From Tropicibacter naphthalenivorans (lineage in GTDB: Bacteria; Pseudomonadota; Alphaproteobacteria; Rhodobacterales; Rhodobacteraceae), in assembly GCF_900176475.1 (NCBI RefSeq), contig NZ_FWXX01000003.1:124001-188000 (forward strand): DNA of 64,000 nucleotides. Direction: 5' to 3'. Positions 53,101-61,162 of this stretch are shown here, piece after piece. How positions within the stretch are numbered: position 1 is the stretch's first letter; every line of letters starts with the position of its first letter. The notes under the pieces are model-generated. The model was not told the DNA's origin and searched no databases. It was given only the letters and a program-made list of their open reading frames with translations. Made by a program: the position numbers and the translations under genes.

Positions 53101-53571
53101 CTGCCTGCGGATACGCGCGAAGACGCCTCTCACCTGCTGCTGGACGACCTGCGCGATGACCCCGAGCTTGACCTTGTCACCGATCTCCTGGACCCGATCC
53201 GCCTTGAGGCGCTCACCGTCCTCCAAACCCCCGCGCTCGCGCCCTATTTCGACCCGAATGCGCTGGCCGAGGTGCCCATCACCGCGACGCTGCCGCGCCT
53301 TGGCCGCATCCACGGCGTCATCGACCGGCTCATCATCGCGCCGGACAAAGTCATCGCCGTCGACTTCAAATCCAACCGCACCACGCCGAAAACACCGGAC
53401 AAAACGCCCGAAGCGCTCTTACGCCAAATGGGGGCCTACGCCGCAGCCCTCGCGCAACTCTACCCGGACAAAACCATCGAAACCGGCCTGATCTGGACCG
53501 CCACGGCGACCTATATGCCGCTGCCGCACGATCTCGTGACGCAAGCGCTGGAACGCGCCACGACACCTTGA
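50152..53571 (+). CDS. addA: Double-strand break repair helicase AddA (alphaproteobacterial type)
   Basis: A 1139-residue UvrD-like helicase with a C-terminal nuclease. Walker A is [15 protein letters not shown] near residue 22, motif II is [14 protein letters not shown], motif III and later include [13 protein letters not shown], motif V/VI lie at [12 protein letters not shown] and [14 protein letters not shown], and the nuclease core is [10 protein letters not shown] near the end. The start at 50152 overlaps the addB stop. It is followed by trxA after 62 bases. Confidence 0.96.
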   Translation: MKRDAATQAQVDAARPDQSTWLAANAGSGKTRVLTDRVARLLLEGVSPEHILCLTYTKAAATEMQNRLFKRLGDWAMLSQDGLHAELVKLGVEKTLSDAFLRDARTLFARAIETPGGLRIQTIHSFCSSLLRRFPLEAKVSPQFKEMEDRAAERLRAEILDRMAEGPQAPLIGGIVPYLTDESLTSLVAELTRFRDVFATKTSPAQIMAAYGLPEDADENTAAGEVFLGSEKDLLSALIPFLKEGGKTDATLADHFARFTAPDAAGLALMQEALLTQSGTIRKTLGTKKPRTNAPDLFEQLDQLAARVEAARQTQIAVRAARRDIALYAFAQHFVPAYEAEKLRRGWLDFDDLITRARDLLSDPKVADWVLYRLDGGIDHILVDEAQDTSPVQWQVIERLAHEFTSGEGARQDIRRTIFVVGDKKQSIYSFQGADPSEFDRMRDDFAERLARTETPLASMTLKYSFRSASPILSLVDATFEGAEASGFSADQTHAAFKDRMPGRVDLWPLIDKVDDDEDGDWFEPLDRVGSTHQTVILAQRIARFIRRTIDAGHPLPVELGFSGEYEARPVHAGDFLILVRSRNRLFKEIIRACKQENLPIAGADRLKVMAELAVKDIIALLSFLATPEDSLSLATALRSPLFGLSEQQLYDIARSRIWHRDDGEGPKEHVRHLWEELRDHRKDDYPQVLAILHDLMGQTDFLRPYDLIERILTRHKGRRLLVGRLGQEAEDGINALLGQALSYEQTDIPSLTGFLEWAQSDNLEIKRAPDSAGATLRVMTVHGSKGLEAPIVILPDTTAPRNRSRGSLMRDEHGVTWKLGSDLPTRQSLTAEAAKEKEAQERDRLLYVALTRAEKWLVVAAAGELGKNGDAWYDKVRAGMTRLGAQETMFEFGDLGAGEGLTLGQSDWSHLTLTRPETLRHARPDIPPHLLTPAPDPAPVAETLKPSDLGGVKALPGAANDTEEVALQRGTAIHHFLELLAPLPADTREDASHLLLDDLRDDPELDLVTDLLDPIRLEALTVLQTPALAPYFDPNALAEVPITATLPRLGRIHGVIDRLIIAPDKVIAVDFKSNRTTPKTPDKTPEALLRQMGAYAAALAQLYPDKTIETGLIWTATATYMPLPHDLVTQALERATTP

Positions 53572-53633
53572 CCTCGGCTCGCCACATTCATACCTTCCCA
53601 GCCAACCCAAGCTGCCAACCTCAGGAGAGAGCC

Positions 53634-53954
53634 ATGGCCACCGTTGCCGTCACCGACGCCACCTTCGACGCAGAAGTCAAAAACTCCGATGTTCCCGTTG
53701 TCGTGGACTTCTGGGCCGAATGGTGCGGCCCCTGCAAACAGATCGGCCCGGCTCTGGAAGAGCTCGCCGCCGAATACGACGGCAAGGTGAAAATCGCCAA
53801 GGTCGACGTGGACAGCAACCCCGCCTCCGCCGCCGCCATGGGCGTGCGCGGCATCCCGGCGCTGTTCATCTTCAAAGACGGCGCGCCGATCTCGAACCGC
53901 GCCGGCGCTGCCCCCAAAGCCGCCCTGAAATCCTGGATTGACGACTCGATCTGA
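53634..53954 (+). CDS. trxA: Thioredoxin
   Basis: A 106-residue cytoplasmic thioredoxin with [13 protein letters not shown] (active-site CGPC near residue 32), the buried Asp in VVVDFWAEW, and the cis-Pro in [20 protein letters not shown] lies 7 bases before the ATG. It reduces disulfides in ribonucleotide reductase and other proteins. A terminator follows, so the addAB unit probably ends here. Confidence 0.97.
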   Translation: MATVAVTDATFDAEVKNSDVPVVVDFWAEWCGPCKQIGPALEELAAEYDGKVKIAKVDVDSNPASAAAMGVRGIPALFIFKDGAPISNRAGAAPKAALKSWIDDSI

Positions 53955-53978
53955 TCCAGACCAGATTCAGTCTCAACA

Positions 53979-54010
53979 AAGGCCTCGCCAAGCGCGGGGC
54001 CTTTTCTTTT
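53979..54010 (+). terminator. Terminator after trxA
   Basis: AAAG-CCTCGC pairs with GCGGGG-CTTT around a 5-base loop, with one bulged G, and is followed by TTTTCTTTT. It starts 25 bases after the trxA stop codon. Confidence 0.8.
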
Positions 54011-54028
54011 GCCCCCCCGATCCCCCAG

Positions 54029-54085
54029 CTTCTTCTCTTGTCAAATATCCTGGGGTGAGGCCGCAGGCCGAGGGGCAACGCCCCT
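54029..54085. repeat. Intergenic repeat, copy B
   Basis: CTTCTTCTCTT followed by CAAATATCC and GGGG matches copy A at 9900, and the end is a short GC hairpin (AGGGGC at 54071-54076 with GCCCCT at 54080-54085). It lies between the trxA terminator and hslV in the same orientation as copy A. Confidence 0.62.
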
Positions 54086-54156
54086 GCTCTCCCCCTCAAA
54101 CCTTGCCACCCCGACCCGGCTCCCCCATATGTTCCCCTGAACCACAGGAGACACAC

Positions 54157-54714
54157 ATGAGCGACAACGACTTCCCCGGCTGGCACGGCACCACGATCAT
54201 CGGCGTCCGCAAAGGCGGCAAGGTCGTCGTGGCAGGCGACGGACAGGTCTCTCTGGGCCAAACCGTGATCAAAGGCACCGCCCGCAAGGTCCGCCGCCTC
54301 TCTCCGGGGGGCTACGACGTGGTCTGCGGCTTTGCCGGATCGACCGCCGACGCCTTCACCCTGCTCGAACGGCTCGAAGCCAAACTCGAAGCCACCCCCG
54401 GCCAGTTGCAACGCGCCAGCGTCGACCTCGCCAAGGACTGGCGCACCGACAAATACCTGCAAAAGCTCGAAGCCATGCTGATCGTCACCGACGGGCGCGA
54501 ACTCTATATCATCACCGGCGCCGGTGACGTGCTGGAACCCGAACACAACGTGGCGGCCATCGGATCGGGCGGAAACTACGCGCTGGCCGCGGCGCGCGCC
54601 ATGATGGACAGCGACAAGGACGCCGAAACCGTCGCCCGCGACGCCATGCAGATCGCCGCCGATATCTGCGTCTACACCAATGGGAATCTCACCGTCGAAA
54701 CCATCGACGCGTAA
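54157..54714 (+). CDS. hslV: ATP-dependent protease subunit HslV
   Basis: A 185-residue peptidase of the HslUV proteasome-like complex. The catalytic threonine is Thr12 in [14 protein letters not shown], after a short propeptide that must be removed. [10 protein letters not shown] and [14 protein letters not shown] are family motifs. ACAGGAGA precedes the ATG. hslU follows after a 62-base gap filled by two AT-rich palindromes, so the pair is linked but not overlapping. Confidence 0.97.
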   Translation: MSDNDFPGWHGTTIIGVRKGGKVVVAGDGQVSLGQTVIKGTARKVRRLSPGGYDVVCGFAGSTADAFTLLERLEAKLEATPGQLQRASVDLAKDWRTDKYLQKLEAMLIVTDGRELYIITGAGDVLEPEHNVAAIGSGGNYALAAARAMMDSDKDAETVARDAMQIAADICVYTNGNLTVETIDA

Positions 54715-54755
54715 GAATTTTCCAAAATTCTTACAAATTTCTTGCAAGAAATTTG
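54712..54755. repeat. Two abutting AT-rich palindromes between hslV and hslU
   Basis: TAAGAATTTT-CC-AAAATTCTTA (54712-54733) is followed without gap by the perfect 22-base palindrome CAAATTTCTTG-CAAGAAATTTG (54734-54755). The first overlaps the hslV stop codon. Both arms are AT-rich in a GC-rich genome. They could form two stable mRNA hairpins or bind a regulator. Confidence 0.85.
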
Positions 54756-54776
54756 ACCCCCGCAAGGATCGACCGA

Positions 54777-56078
54777 ATGACCGACCTCACCCCCCGCGAA
54801 ATCGTCTCTGAACTCGACCGCTTTATCATCGGCCAGACCGATGCCAAACGCGCCGTCGCCGTGGCTCTGCGCAACCGCTGGCGGCGCAAGCAGCTGTCCG
54901 AAGACCTGCGCGACGAAGTCTACCCCAAGAACATCCTGATGATCGGCCCCACCGGCGTCGGCAAGACCGAGATCAGCCGCCGCCTGGCGAAACTCGCCCG
55001 CGCGCCCTTTATCAAGGTCGAGGCCACCAAGTTCACCGAAGTGGGCTACGTGGGCCGCGACGTGGAACAGATCGTGCGTGACCTTGTGGACGCCGCCATC
55101 GCCATGACGCGCGAGCACATGCGCGAAGACGTCAAGACCCGCGCCCATGAGGCCGCCGAGGAACGCGTCATCTCTGCCATCGCCGGCGAGGACGCGCGAA
55201 GCGGCACGCGCGAGATGTTCCGCAAGAAACTCAAGGCCGGTGAGCTGGACGACACCATGATCGAGCTCGACGTGGCCGAGACCGCTTCGCCCTTTCCGAT
55301 GATGGACATCCCCGGCCAGCCCGGCATGGGGATGATGAACCTCGGGGATCTCTTCGGCAAAGCCATGGGCGGGCGCACCACCCGCAAACGCATGAGCGTC
55401 GCTGAAAGCTATGACATTCTCATCGCCGAAGAGGCGGACAAGCTGCTGGACGACGAGCAGATCAAAACCCTCGCGCTGGAGGCGGTCGAGCAGAACGGCA
55501 TCGTCTTCCTCGACGAGATCGACAAGGTCGCCGCCCGGCAAGAGGCCCGCGGCGGCGATGTGTCCCGCGAAGGCGTGCAGCGCGACCTGCTGCCCCTGAT
55601 CGAAGGCACCACCGTCAGCACCAAACACGGCGCGGTCAAGACTGACCACATCCTGTTCATCGCTTCGGGCGCTTTTCACATCGCCAAGCCGTCCGACCTG
55701 CTGCCGGAACTGCAAGGCCGCCTGCCGATCCGCGTCAACCTGCAACCGCTGACCGAAGGCGACTTTGTCCGCATCCTGACCGAGACGGACAACGCGCTGA
55801 CCCGCCAATACACCGCGCTGATGGCCACCGAAGAGGTCACCGTCACCTTCACCCCCGAAGGCATCGAGGCGCTGGCCAAGATCGCCGCCGACGTCAACAA
55901 GACGATCGAGAACATCGGCGCGCGGCGGCTCTATACCGTCATGGAGCGGGTGTTCGAGGAGCTGAGCTTTGAAGCGCCGGACAAGGCCGGGGCCGAGATC
56001 ACCGTGGACGCCGCCTTTGTCGAGCAGCACCTGGGCGAGCTGACCCGATCCCAAGACCTGTCGCGCTACGTTCTGTAA
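54777..56078 (+). CDS. hslU: ATP-dependent protease ATPase subunit HslU
   Basis: A 433-residue AAA+ unfoldase that feeds substrates to HslV. The start has [20 protein letters not shown], Walker A GPTGVGKT (57-64), Walker [12 protein letters not shown], and the last residues ...LSRYVL, the C-terminal tail that docks into HslV. The I domain (residues about 110-225) is of normal length. An AAGGATC site precedes the ATG. Confidence 0.97.
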   Translation: MTDLTPREIVSELDRFIIGQTDAKRAVAVALRNRWRRKQLSEDLRDEVYPKNILMIGPTGVGKTEISRRLAKLARAPFIKVEATKFTEVGYVGRDVEQIVRDLVDAAIAMTREHMREDVKTRAHEAAEERVISAIAGEDARSGTREMFRKKLKAGELDDTMIELDVAETASPFPMMDIPGQPGMGMMNLGDLFGKAMGGRTTRKRMSVAESYDILIAEEADKLLDDEQIKTLALEAVEQNGIVFLDEIDKVAARQEARGGDVSREGVQRDLLPLIEGTTVSTKHGAVKTDHILFIASGAFHIAKPSDLLPELQGRLPIRVNLQPLTEGDFVRILTETDNALTRQYTALMATEEVTVTFTPEGIEALAKIAADVNKTIENIGARRLYTVMERVFEELSFEAPDKAGAEITVDAAFVEQHLGELTRSQDLSRYVL

Positions 56079-56159
56079 CGCATTAGCCCGCGCGGGACGC
56101 TGTTCTCGGGCGGGCATCCGGGCTATGTTGGCGCAAACATCGACGCCAACGGGACGCCC

Positions 56160-56837
56160 ATGAAACGCTCTGCCATCAACCAGATCATCCGCGAGGCCGA
56201 CACCTTTATCCGGTCCTTCGGGTTTGAACTGCCGCCCTTTGCTTACCTTACGCCAGACGCCCTGCGCGCCGCCGATCACAGCGAGATCAAGCGCCGCCGC
56301 ATGGGCTGGGACATCACCGACTACGGCGCCGGGGATTTCGCCAAAATGGGGCTGTTCCTGTTCACCACCCGCAACGGCTTGAACGCAGACCTCGGCCAGC
56401 GCAGCGCCATGCTTTATGCGGAAAAGATTATGATCTCGCGGCAGGACCAGCTGTCGCCGATGCACCGCCATAATCTAAAGGTCGAGGATATCATCAACCG
56501 GGGCGGCGCGACCCTGACGCTGAAACTGTACAAAGCCGATGCCGAAGGGGGCATCGACCACAATGCCGAGGTGCGCGTCATGGTTGACGGAATGCCCCGC
56601 CACGTCGAGGCGGGTGGCTTGCTGCGCCTGAGCCCCGGCGAATCGGTGACCTTGCACCCTGACACATGGCACGCGTTCTGGGGCGAAGGCGGCGACGTGC
56701 TGATCGGCGAAGTCAGCACGGTGAACGACGACCTGACGGACAACATCTTTGCCAAGCCCATCGGCCGCTTTGCCACCGTCGAAGAGGACGAACCGCCGCT
56801 GCATCTGCTGGTGAGTGATTACGATAGGCTGCTTTAA
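56160..56837 (+). CDS. D-lyxose isomerase-family cupin
   Basis: A 225-residue metal-dependent cupin. The start KRSAINQIIREAD, LPPFAYLTPD, MGWDITDYGAGDF and the metal site PMHRHNLKVEDIINRGG (His102, His104, Glu109) with a later His171 in HPDTWHAFWGE are those of D-lyxose ketol-isomerases, which interconvert D-lyxose/D-xylulose and D-mannose/D-fructose. No pentose transport genes are near. It lies 81 bases after hslU on the same strand. Confidence 0.88.
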   Translation: MKRSAINQIIREADTFIRSFGFELPPFAYLTPDALRAADHSEIKRRRMGWDITDYGAGDFAKMGLFLFTTRNGLNADLGQRSAMLYAEKIMISRQDQLSPMHRHNLKVEDIINRGGATLTLKLYKADAEGGIDHNAEVRVMVDGMPRHVEAGGLLRLSPGESVTLHPDTWHAFWGEGGDVLIGEVSTVNDDLTDNIFAKPIGRFATVEEDEPPLHLLVSDYDRLL

Positions 56838-56865
56838 AGGCGTCAGCGTGTGTCCCAGCTGTCTG

Positions 56866-57492
56866 CTAAAACCAAGTCTTTGGGCGCTCTATACGCGCGC
56901 CACCCCTACCAATAACTGTATCTGGGAATTGTGCATCACGTAGCATTTTCGGCGAAACATGTCGAATGGCAGAACAGGTCGCTTTATGCTTTTTCCCCGG
57001 GCTGGACTGTTCAAACCAACCCAGAACTACTTTCTTACCCAGTTCTTCCCGGACCATTCTCATCGGCTCCAGAAGATCTGTATCCTGAGAAAGGACCAGC
57101 GCGACATCGTAGGCATCACTAAACGCATCCAAAAGTAGATGCGATGCTAGGTTTACATCGGAGCCTTTTTCTTCCGTATCGAGGACTGTGACGTAAGTGC
57201 TTGGATCGGATTTCAATGGTCGTGTGATCGTTTTCGGAAGGAATTTACCCTTATGGATAGAAAGTTCAGGAATAGTCTTTAGGGCTCTGAGATAAGTTGA
57301 CTGCCGCTGCGGGGCTTCTTCATCCCCCGCTCTAGGACTTATATCAGCTGTGAAATACCGGATTGCTTCAACAGTATCTTTTTTATCGAGAAGACTTTCA
57401 GCCAGAGATTTTAAATTGCACCACTTACAGTCGGTCCCTTTAAGGAGCCTATAATATAAATTGAACCCATCAACATATACTCTAGCACGCAT
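56866..57492 (-). CDS. NYN-domain (PIN-like) nuclease
   Basis: A 208-residue protein with the NYN/LabA-like fold. The acidic active-site residues are visible: Asp8 in VYVDGFNLYY, Asp112 in EEKGSDVNLASHLL, and Asp137/Asp139 in LSQDTDLLEPM. Such proteins are RNA-directed nucleases in bacteria and eukaryotes. GC content is well below the flanks, pointing to transfer. The start codon sits in a predicted hairpin and the 200 bases upstream are unusually structured. It is convergent with the isomerase gene and downstream of the ABC operon. A defence or RNA-decay role is possible. Confidence 0.85.
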   Translation of the reverse strand: MRARVYVDGFNLYYRLLKGTDCKWCNLKSLAESLLDKKDTVEAIRYFTADISPRAGDEEAPQRQSTYLRALKTIPELSIHKGKFLPKTITRPLKSDPSTYVTVLDTEEKGSDVNLASHLLLDAFSDAYDVALVLSQDTDLLEPMRMVREELGKKVVLGWFEQSSPGKKHKATCSAIRHVSPKMLRDAQFPDTVIGRGGARIERPKTWF

Positions 57493-57579
57493 GCCTGCCT
57501 CATTTTTCAGGCATTAAATACAGCAAGAGCCGCAAGGGCAAGCCCATTGCGACTCTTGAACTGGCAGACTTGCTGCCAG
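57491..57579 (-). promoter_or_regulatory. Structured leader of the NYN gene
   Basis: Three hairpins precede or cover the start. ATGCCTG (57497-57491) pairs with CAGGCAT (57514-57508), locking the start codon, with the GAGG ribosome site in the loop. A 15-bp stem lies at 57524-57558 (CAAGAG/CTCTTG, then CGCAA/TTGCG, then GGGC/GCCC). CTGGCAG/CTGCCAG lies at 57561-57579. A frame through it would end KSRNGLALAALAVFNA before the gene. The gap 57580-57698 has no other feature I can support. Confidence 0.5.
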
Positions 57580-57698
57580 CCGGTACATTGAGAATGTAGT
57601 GCAGCGAATCGAATCCGTCAAGCCTTGAAGGACTCATATCGTTACAGATGTCAAGAAACAGTTTGTGGTCTAAATCGCTGAGACAACCATATCTTGCG

Positions 57699-59252
57699 TT
57701 ACGCCATCCACCACCGTTCGGCCATCCGGCCATTGTCCATCTGCCACAGGTTGCCCACGGTCTCGGGGTTTTGCACCTTGGTCGACATGGCCTGCACGTA
57801 GTTCGCGAACATTGGCAGAACCAATCCGCCGTCCGTGTTCAGGATCTGCTGCATCTCGCCGTACATCTCGCGGCGCTTGGCGCTGTCCAGCTCGGCGCGG
57901 GCTTCGATCAACAGGTCCTGGAAGCGCTCTGAGTCCTCGCGGCCCCACTGGGTGTCGTTCCACGGCACACCTTCTTCGTAGGCGCTGGCGAACATCCAGT
58001 CCTCGGTGGCGCGGCCCGACCAGTAGCAGGCGCAGAAGGGCTTTTTCAGCCAGACGTTGGACCAGTAGCCATCGGCAGGCTCTTGGACCACGTTGATGTT
58101 GATGCCCGCCGCCTTGGCGCTGGCCTGGTACAGCTGGGCGGCGTCAACCGCGCCCTCAAAGGCCGCATTGGACGCCGACAGGTCGATATCAAGCGACGAA
58201 AGCCCCGCTTCTTTGAGGTAGAACTTGGCCTTGTCGGGGTCATAGGCGGTCTGCGCCATATCGGCGTTAAAGTACTGGTTGGCGGGGCCAATCGGGGTGT
58301 CGTTGCCGACGCGGCCATGGCCCAGCAGGATCTTGTCGACCATTTCCTGACGGTTGATCGCGAACTTCAGCGCGCGGCGCACGTTGACGTCGTTGAACGG
58401 CGCGACGTTCGTCAGCATCGGGAAGGTGTACTGCTGGTTGCCCGTCACCTCCTGGATGCGGACCATCGGGTTCGCCTTGAGCAGCGCCTCGGTCTTGAAG
58501 TCGATGCGGTTGATCACATCCACCTGACCGGTCATCAGCGCGTTCATCCGGGCCGTGTTGTCGTTGATCGCGATATACTCGATCTCGTCAAAGTGGCCGG
58601 CGCTGTCGCCCTTGTAGTGGCTGTCCACGCGGGTGGCGACCATGCGCACGCCGGGCTCAAAGCTCTGGACCTTGTACAGGCCGGTGCCGATGCCCTTGGC
58701 GATGGCCTCTTCGATCTGGCCTGCCGGGTACATCAGCAGGTGATAGTCCGCCAGCAGATAGGGGAAGTCGGCGTTCCCGGATTTCAGCGTGAACTGAACC
58801 TGCGTGTCGGTGATTTTCTTCATCTCGGTGATGGTTTCGACGATCGGCTTGGCCGCCGATTTCGCGCCATCGGCCACGTGCATCTGCAAGGACGCGATCA
58901 CGTCGTCCGCGCCAAACGCCTTGCCATTGTGGAAGGTCACGCCCGAACGCAGGTTGAACGTCCAGGTCTTGGCGTCAGAGGTTGCCTCCCAGCTTTCGGC
59001 CAGCTCGCCCTTGAGAGAGCCGTCAGCGGCCACTTCGGTCAGGCTGTCGAACACCGCGCCCTGCGCCGAGGCGGTCATGAAGATGTCGGAATGGGTCCGT
59101 GCGTCCCAGCTGTCGGACGTGTTCGCCCCGCCGAGGCCCGCCCGCAAACGGCCGCCGCGTTTGGCTTGGGCGCGCAGGGGCAAGCCGCTGGCGGCCAGTA
59201 CACCCGCAGCGGCACCGGTGGTCAAAAGACCGCGTCTCGTGATGCGTGTCAT
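57699..59252 (-). CDS. ABC transporter substrate-binding protein, family 5
   Basis: A 517-residue periplasmic binding protein of the dipeptide/oligopeptide/nickel class. The N-terminus has a twin-arginine-type signal (RITRRGLLTTGAAAGVLAASG). The family 5 signature is present in ELAESWEATSDAKTWTFNLR and TFHNGKAFGADDV near residues 85-115. A GGGAGAC site precedes the ATG at 59252. It is the last gene of the ABC operon, separated from the ATPase by 123 bases with a hairpin. Peptides are the likely ligand, since a proline iminopeptidase gene lies upstream. Confidence 0.92.
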   Translation of the reverse strand: MTRITRRGLLTTGAAAGVLAASGLPLRAQAKRGGRLRAGLGGANTSDSWDARTHSDIFMTASAQGAVFDSLTEVAADGSLKGELAESWEATSDAKTWTFNLRSGVTFHNGKAFGADDVIASLQMHVADGAKSAAKPIVETITEMKKITDTQVQFTLKSGNADFPYLLADYHLLMYPAGQIEEAIAKGIGTGLYKVQSFEPGVRMVATRVDSHYKGDSAGHFDEIEYIAINDNTARMNALMTGQVDVINRIDFKTEALLKANPMVRIQEVTGNQQYTFPMLTNVAPFNDVNVRRALKFAINRQEMVDKILLGHGRVGNDTPIGPANQYFNADMAQTAYDPDKAKFYLKEAGLSSLDIDLSASNAAFEGAVDAAQLYQASAKAAGININVVQEPADGYWSNVWLKKPFCACYWSGRATEDWMFASAYEEGVPWNDTQWGREDSERFQDLLIEARAELDSAKRREMYGEMQQILNTDGGLVLPMFANYVQAMSTKVQNPETVGNLWQMDNGRMAERWWMA

Positions 59253-59340
59253 GTCAGTCTCCCTTGTCGTCTTGTGGCGGGTTAGCGCCTTATTGTGTTC
59301 CGTGTGTGACACGGCGAATCCTAGCATTCGTTACAGTAAA

Positions 59341-59356
59341 GCGCCTTTGCAGGCGC
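59341..59356 (-). terminator. Intra-operon hairpin between ABC ATPase and binding protein
   Basis: GCGCCT and AGGCGC form a 6-bp stem with a 4-base loop, followed on the minus strand by TTTA. A second short inverted repeat, CCGTGT/ACACGG, lies at 59300-59314. They could partly stop or stabilise transcripts and so raise the binding protein relative to the rest. Confidence 0.45.
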
Positions 59357-59375
59357 ATCACAACTTGATCAGGTT

Positions 59376-61025
59376 CTAGTCCATCCGGGCCGTCGCCGCA
59401 TCGCCGACGTTGTCCGCCCCGCGTTCGCGCAAAAGATCGCTCAGCCAGTCCGGGTCCATTTCCGGCACCGAGGACAGCAGCAGGTCGGTATAGGGGTGGT
59501 GCGGCGGGCGGAACATATCGGCCTTTGGGCCTTGTTCGACGACCGCGCCGTCCTTCATCACCACCACCTCGTCGGCGATGGATTTCACCGTCGCCAGATC
59601 GTGGGTGATGAACATGTAGGACAGGCCCAACTCGTCCTGAAGCCGTGCCAGCAGGCGCAGGATCCCCTCGGCCACCAGTTGGTCCAGCGCGCTGGTGACC
59701 TCATCGCAGATGATGAACTTGGGCTCGGCAGCGAGGGCCCGCGCGATGCCGACGCGCTGCTTTTGCCCCCCGGACAGCTCGGACGGCAGGCGGTCATAGT
59801 ATTGATCGGCGGGCAGTTCGATCTGTTCCAGCAGGTCGGCCACGCGGTCGCGCTTGGCGCGCCCTTTCAGGCCCATGTAGAACTCGACCGGGCGGGCGAT
59901 GATGTCGCCGATGGACTGGCGCGGGTTCAGGGCGGTATCCGCCATCTGATAGATCATCTGAACCTGCCGCAGCTGATCCTTGGACCGCTTGCGATAATCC
60001 AAGGGCAGCTCGGCCCCGTCCAGCTCGATCCGGCCCAGACGCGGCGGCAAAAGCCCGGTGATACAGCGCGCGGTGGTCGATTTGCCCGACCCGCTCTCGC
60101 CCACCACGGCAACGGTGCGCCCGGCGTGAATGTCAAAGCTGACATCGTGCAGCACGTCCATCTTGCCATAGGCCGCCGTGATCCCTTGGACGCTGATCAC
60201 CGGGGTCGCATCGACTGCGGGCGCGGGCTTGGCCGGACGCTGGAATTCGCGCACCGCCCAGAGGCTTTTCGTATAGTCCTGTTTCGGAGCAGAGAGCATT
60301 TCCCGCGTCTCCGCTTCTTCGACCTCTTCGCCTTTGAGCAAGACCTTGATCCGGTCCGCCATCTGCGCGACCACCGCCAGATCGTGGGTGATGTAGATCG
60401 CCGCCGTGCCGAATTCCTCGACGATATTGCGGATCGCGGCGAGCACCTCGATCTGGGTGGTCACGTCCAGCGCGGTGGTCGGCTCGTCAAAGATGATCAG
60501 ATCGGGGCGGCAGGACATGGCCATCGCCGTCATGGCGCGCTGCAACTGCCCGCCGGAAACCTGGTGCGGATAGCGAAAGCCGATTTCGTCGGGATTGGGC
60601 AGGCGCAGCTTGCGGTACAGTTCCATCCCGTCGGCCTCAGCCTCGGCGCGGGACATGACGCCGTGCTGCACGGGCGCTTCGGCGTGCTGGTCCAGAAGCG
60701 TGTGCGCGGGGTTGAAACTGGCGGCGGCGGATTGCGCCACATAGGCGATGCGCTTGCCCAAAAGCTGGCGTTTCTGCTCGGCGCTGGCGGCAAGCAGGTC
60801 GATGCCGTCAAAGCTCACGGCCCCCTCAGAGATCCGCACCCCGTCGCGGGTAAAGCCCATGGCAGCAAGGCCCAGCGTCGACTTGCCCGCGCCGGATTCG
60901 CCAATGAGGCCAAGCACTTCGCCCCGGTTCAGCGTCAGGTCCACGCCCTTGATGATGGGGGACCAGGCTTCGTCGCTGCGGCCGTCCATGCGGATGCCGC
61001 GCATCTGAACCAAGGGGTTGGTCAT
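59376..61025 (-). CDS. Double ABC ATPase (DppD-DppF fusion type)
   Basis: A 549-residue protein with two complete ABC domains. First: Walker A GLIGESGAGKSTL near residue 36, signature VSGGQLQRAM, Walker B DLIIFDEPTTALD. Second: VVGESGSGKSTTAR near residue 306, LSGGQKQRVGIAR and FIICDEVTSALD. Such fusions drive peptide- or nickel-class importers. AGGAG precedes the ATG, which overlaps the end of a 46-codon frame after the permease. Confidence 0.94.
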   Translation of the reverse strand: MTNPLVQMRGIRMDGRSDEAWSPIIKGVDLTLNRGEVLGLIGESGAGKSTLGLAAMGFTRDGVRISEGAVSFDGIDLLAASAEQKRQLLGKRIAYVAQSAAASFNPAHTLLDQHAEAPVQHGVMSRAEAEADGMELYRKLRLPNPDEIGFRYPHQVSGGQLQRAMTAMAMSCRPDLIIFDEPTTALDVTTQIEVLAAIRNIVEEFGTAAIYITHDLAVVAQMADRIKVLLKGEEVEEAETREMLSAPKQDYTKSLWAVREFQRPAKPAPAVDATPVISVQGITAAYGKMDVLHDVSFDIHAGRTVAVVGESGSGKSTTARCITGLLPPRLGRIELDGAELPLDYRKRSKDQLRQVQMIYQMADTALNPRQSIGDIIARPVEFYMGLKGRAKRDRVADLLEQIELPADQYYDRLPSELSGGQKQRVGIARALAAEPKFIICDEVTSALDQLVAEGILRLLARLQDELGLSYMFITHDLATVKSIADEVVVMKDGAVVEQGPKADMFRPPHHPYTDLLLSSVPEMDPDWLSDLLRERGADNVGDAATARMD

Positions 61026-61162
61026 GGATGCTCCTGTTTGTTGAACTCAAAGCGGCGCGCCCGATCCCGAGGGGGGGTGCGGAACGCGCCCGCCCTGGGG
61101 GGCGGGGTCGGGCGCGTCGCGGGTCTGACGCCCCGCGGGGCATATCCTGAAAGCGCGCTCAT
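61022..61162 (-). CDS. 46-codon coupled frame between permease and ATPase (doubtful)
   Basis: The gap between the two transporter genes contains a frame whose ATG overlaps the permease stop (ATGA at 61159-61162) and whose TGA overlaps the ATPase start (ATGA at 61022-61025). The predicted product is Pro/Arg-rich and ends FNKQEHP. I recognise no family and see no good ribosome site. It may be a real peptide, or only a way to keep ribosomes on the mRNA. Confidence 0.25.
   Translation of the reverse strand: MSALSGYAPRGVRPATRPTPPPRAGAFRTPPRDRARRFEFNKQEHP

Noticed and set aside
54672-56471. Minus-strand frame of 599 codons over hslU
   Set aside because: Antisense shadow; the plus strand encodes an unmistakable HslU.
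57500-57733. 77-codon minus-strand frame before the NYN gene
   Set aside because: Its first part overlaps the end of the binding-protein gene in another frame, and its last part is better explained as a structured leader.
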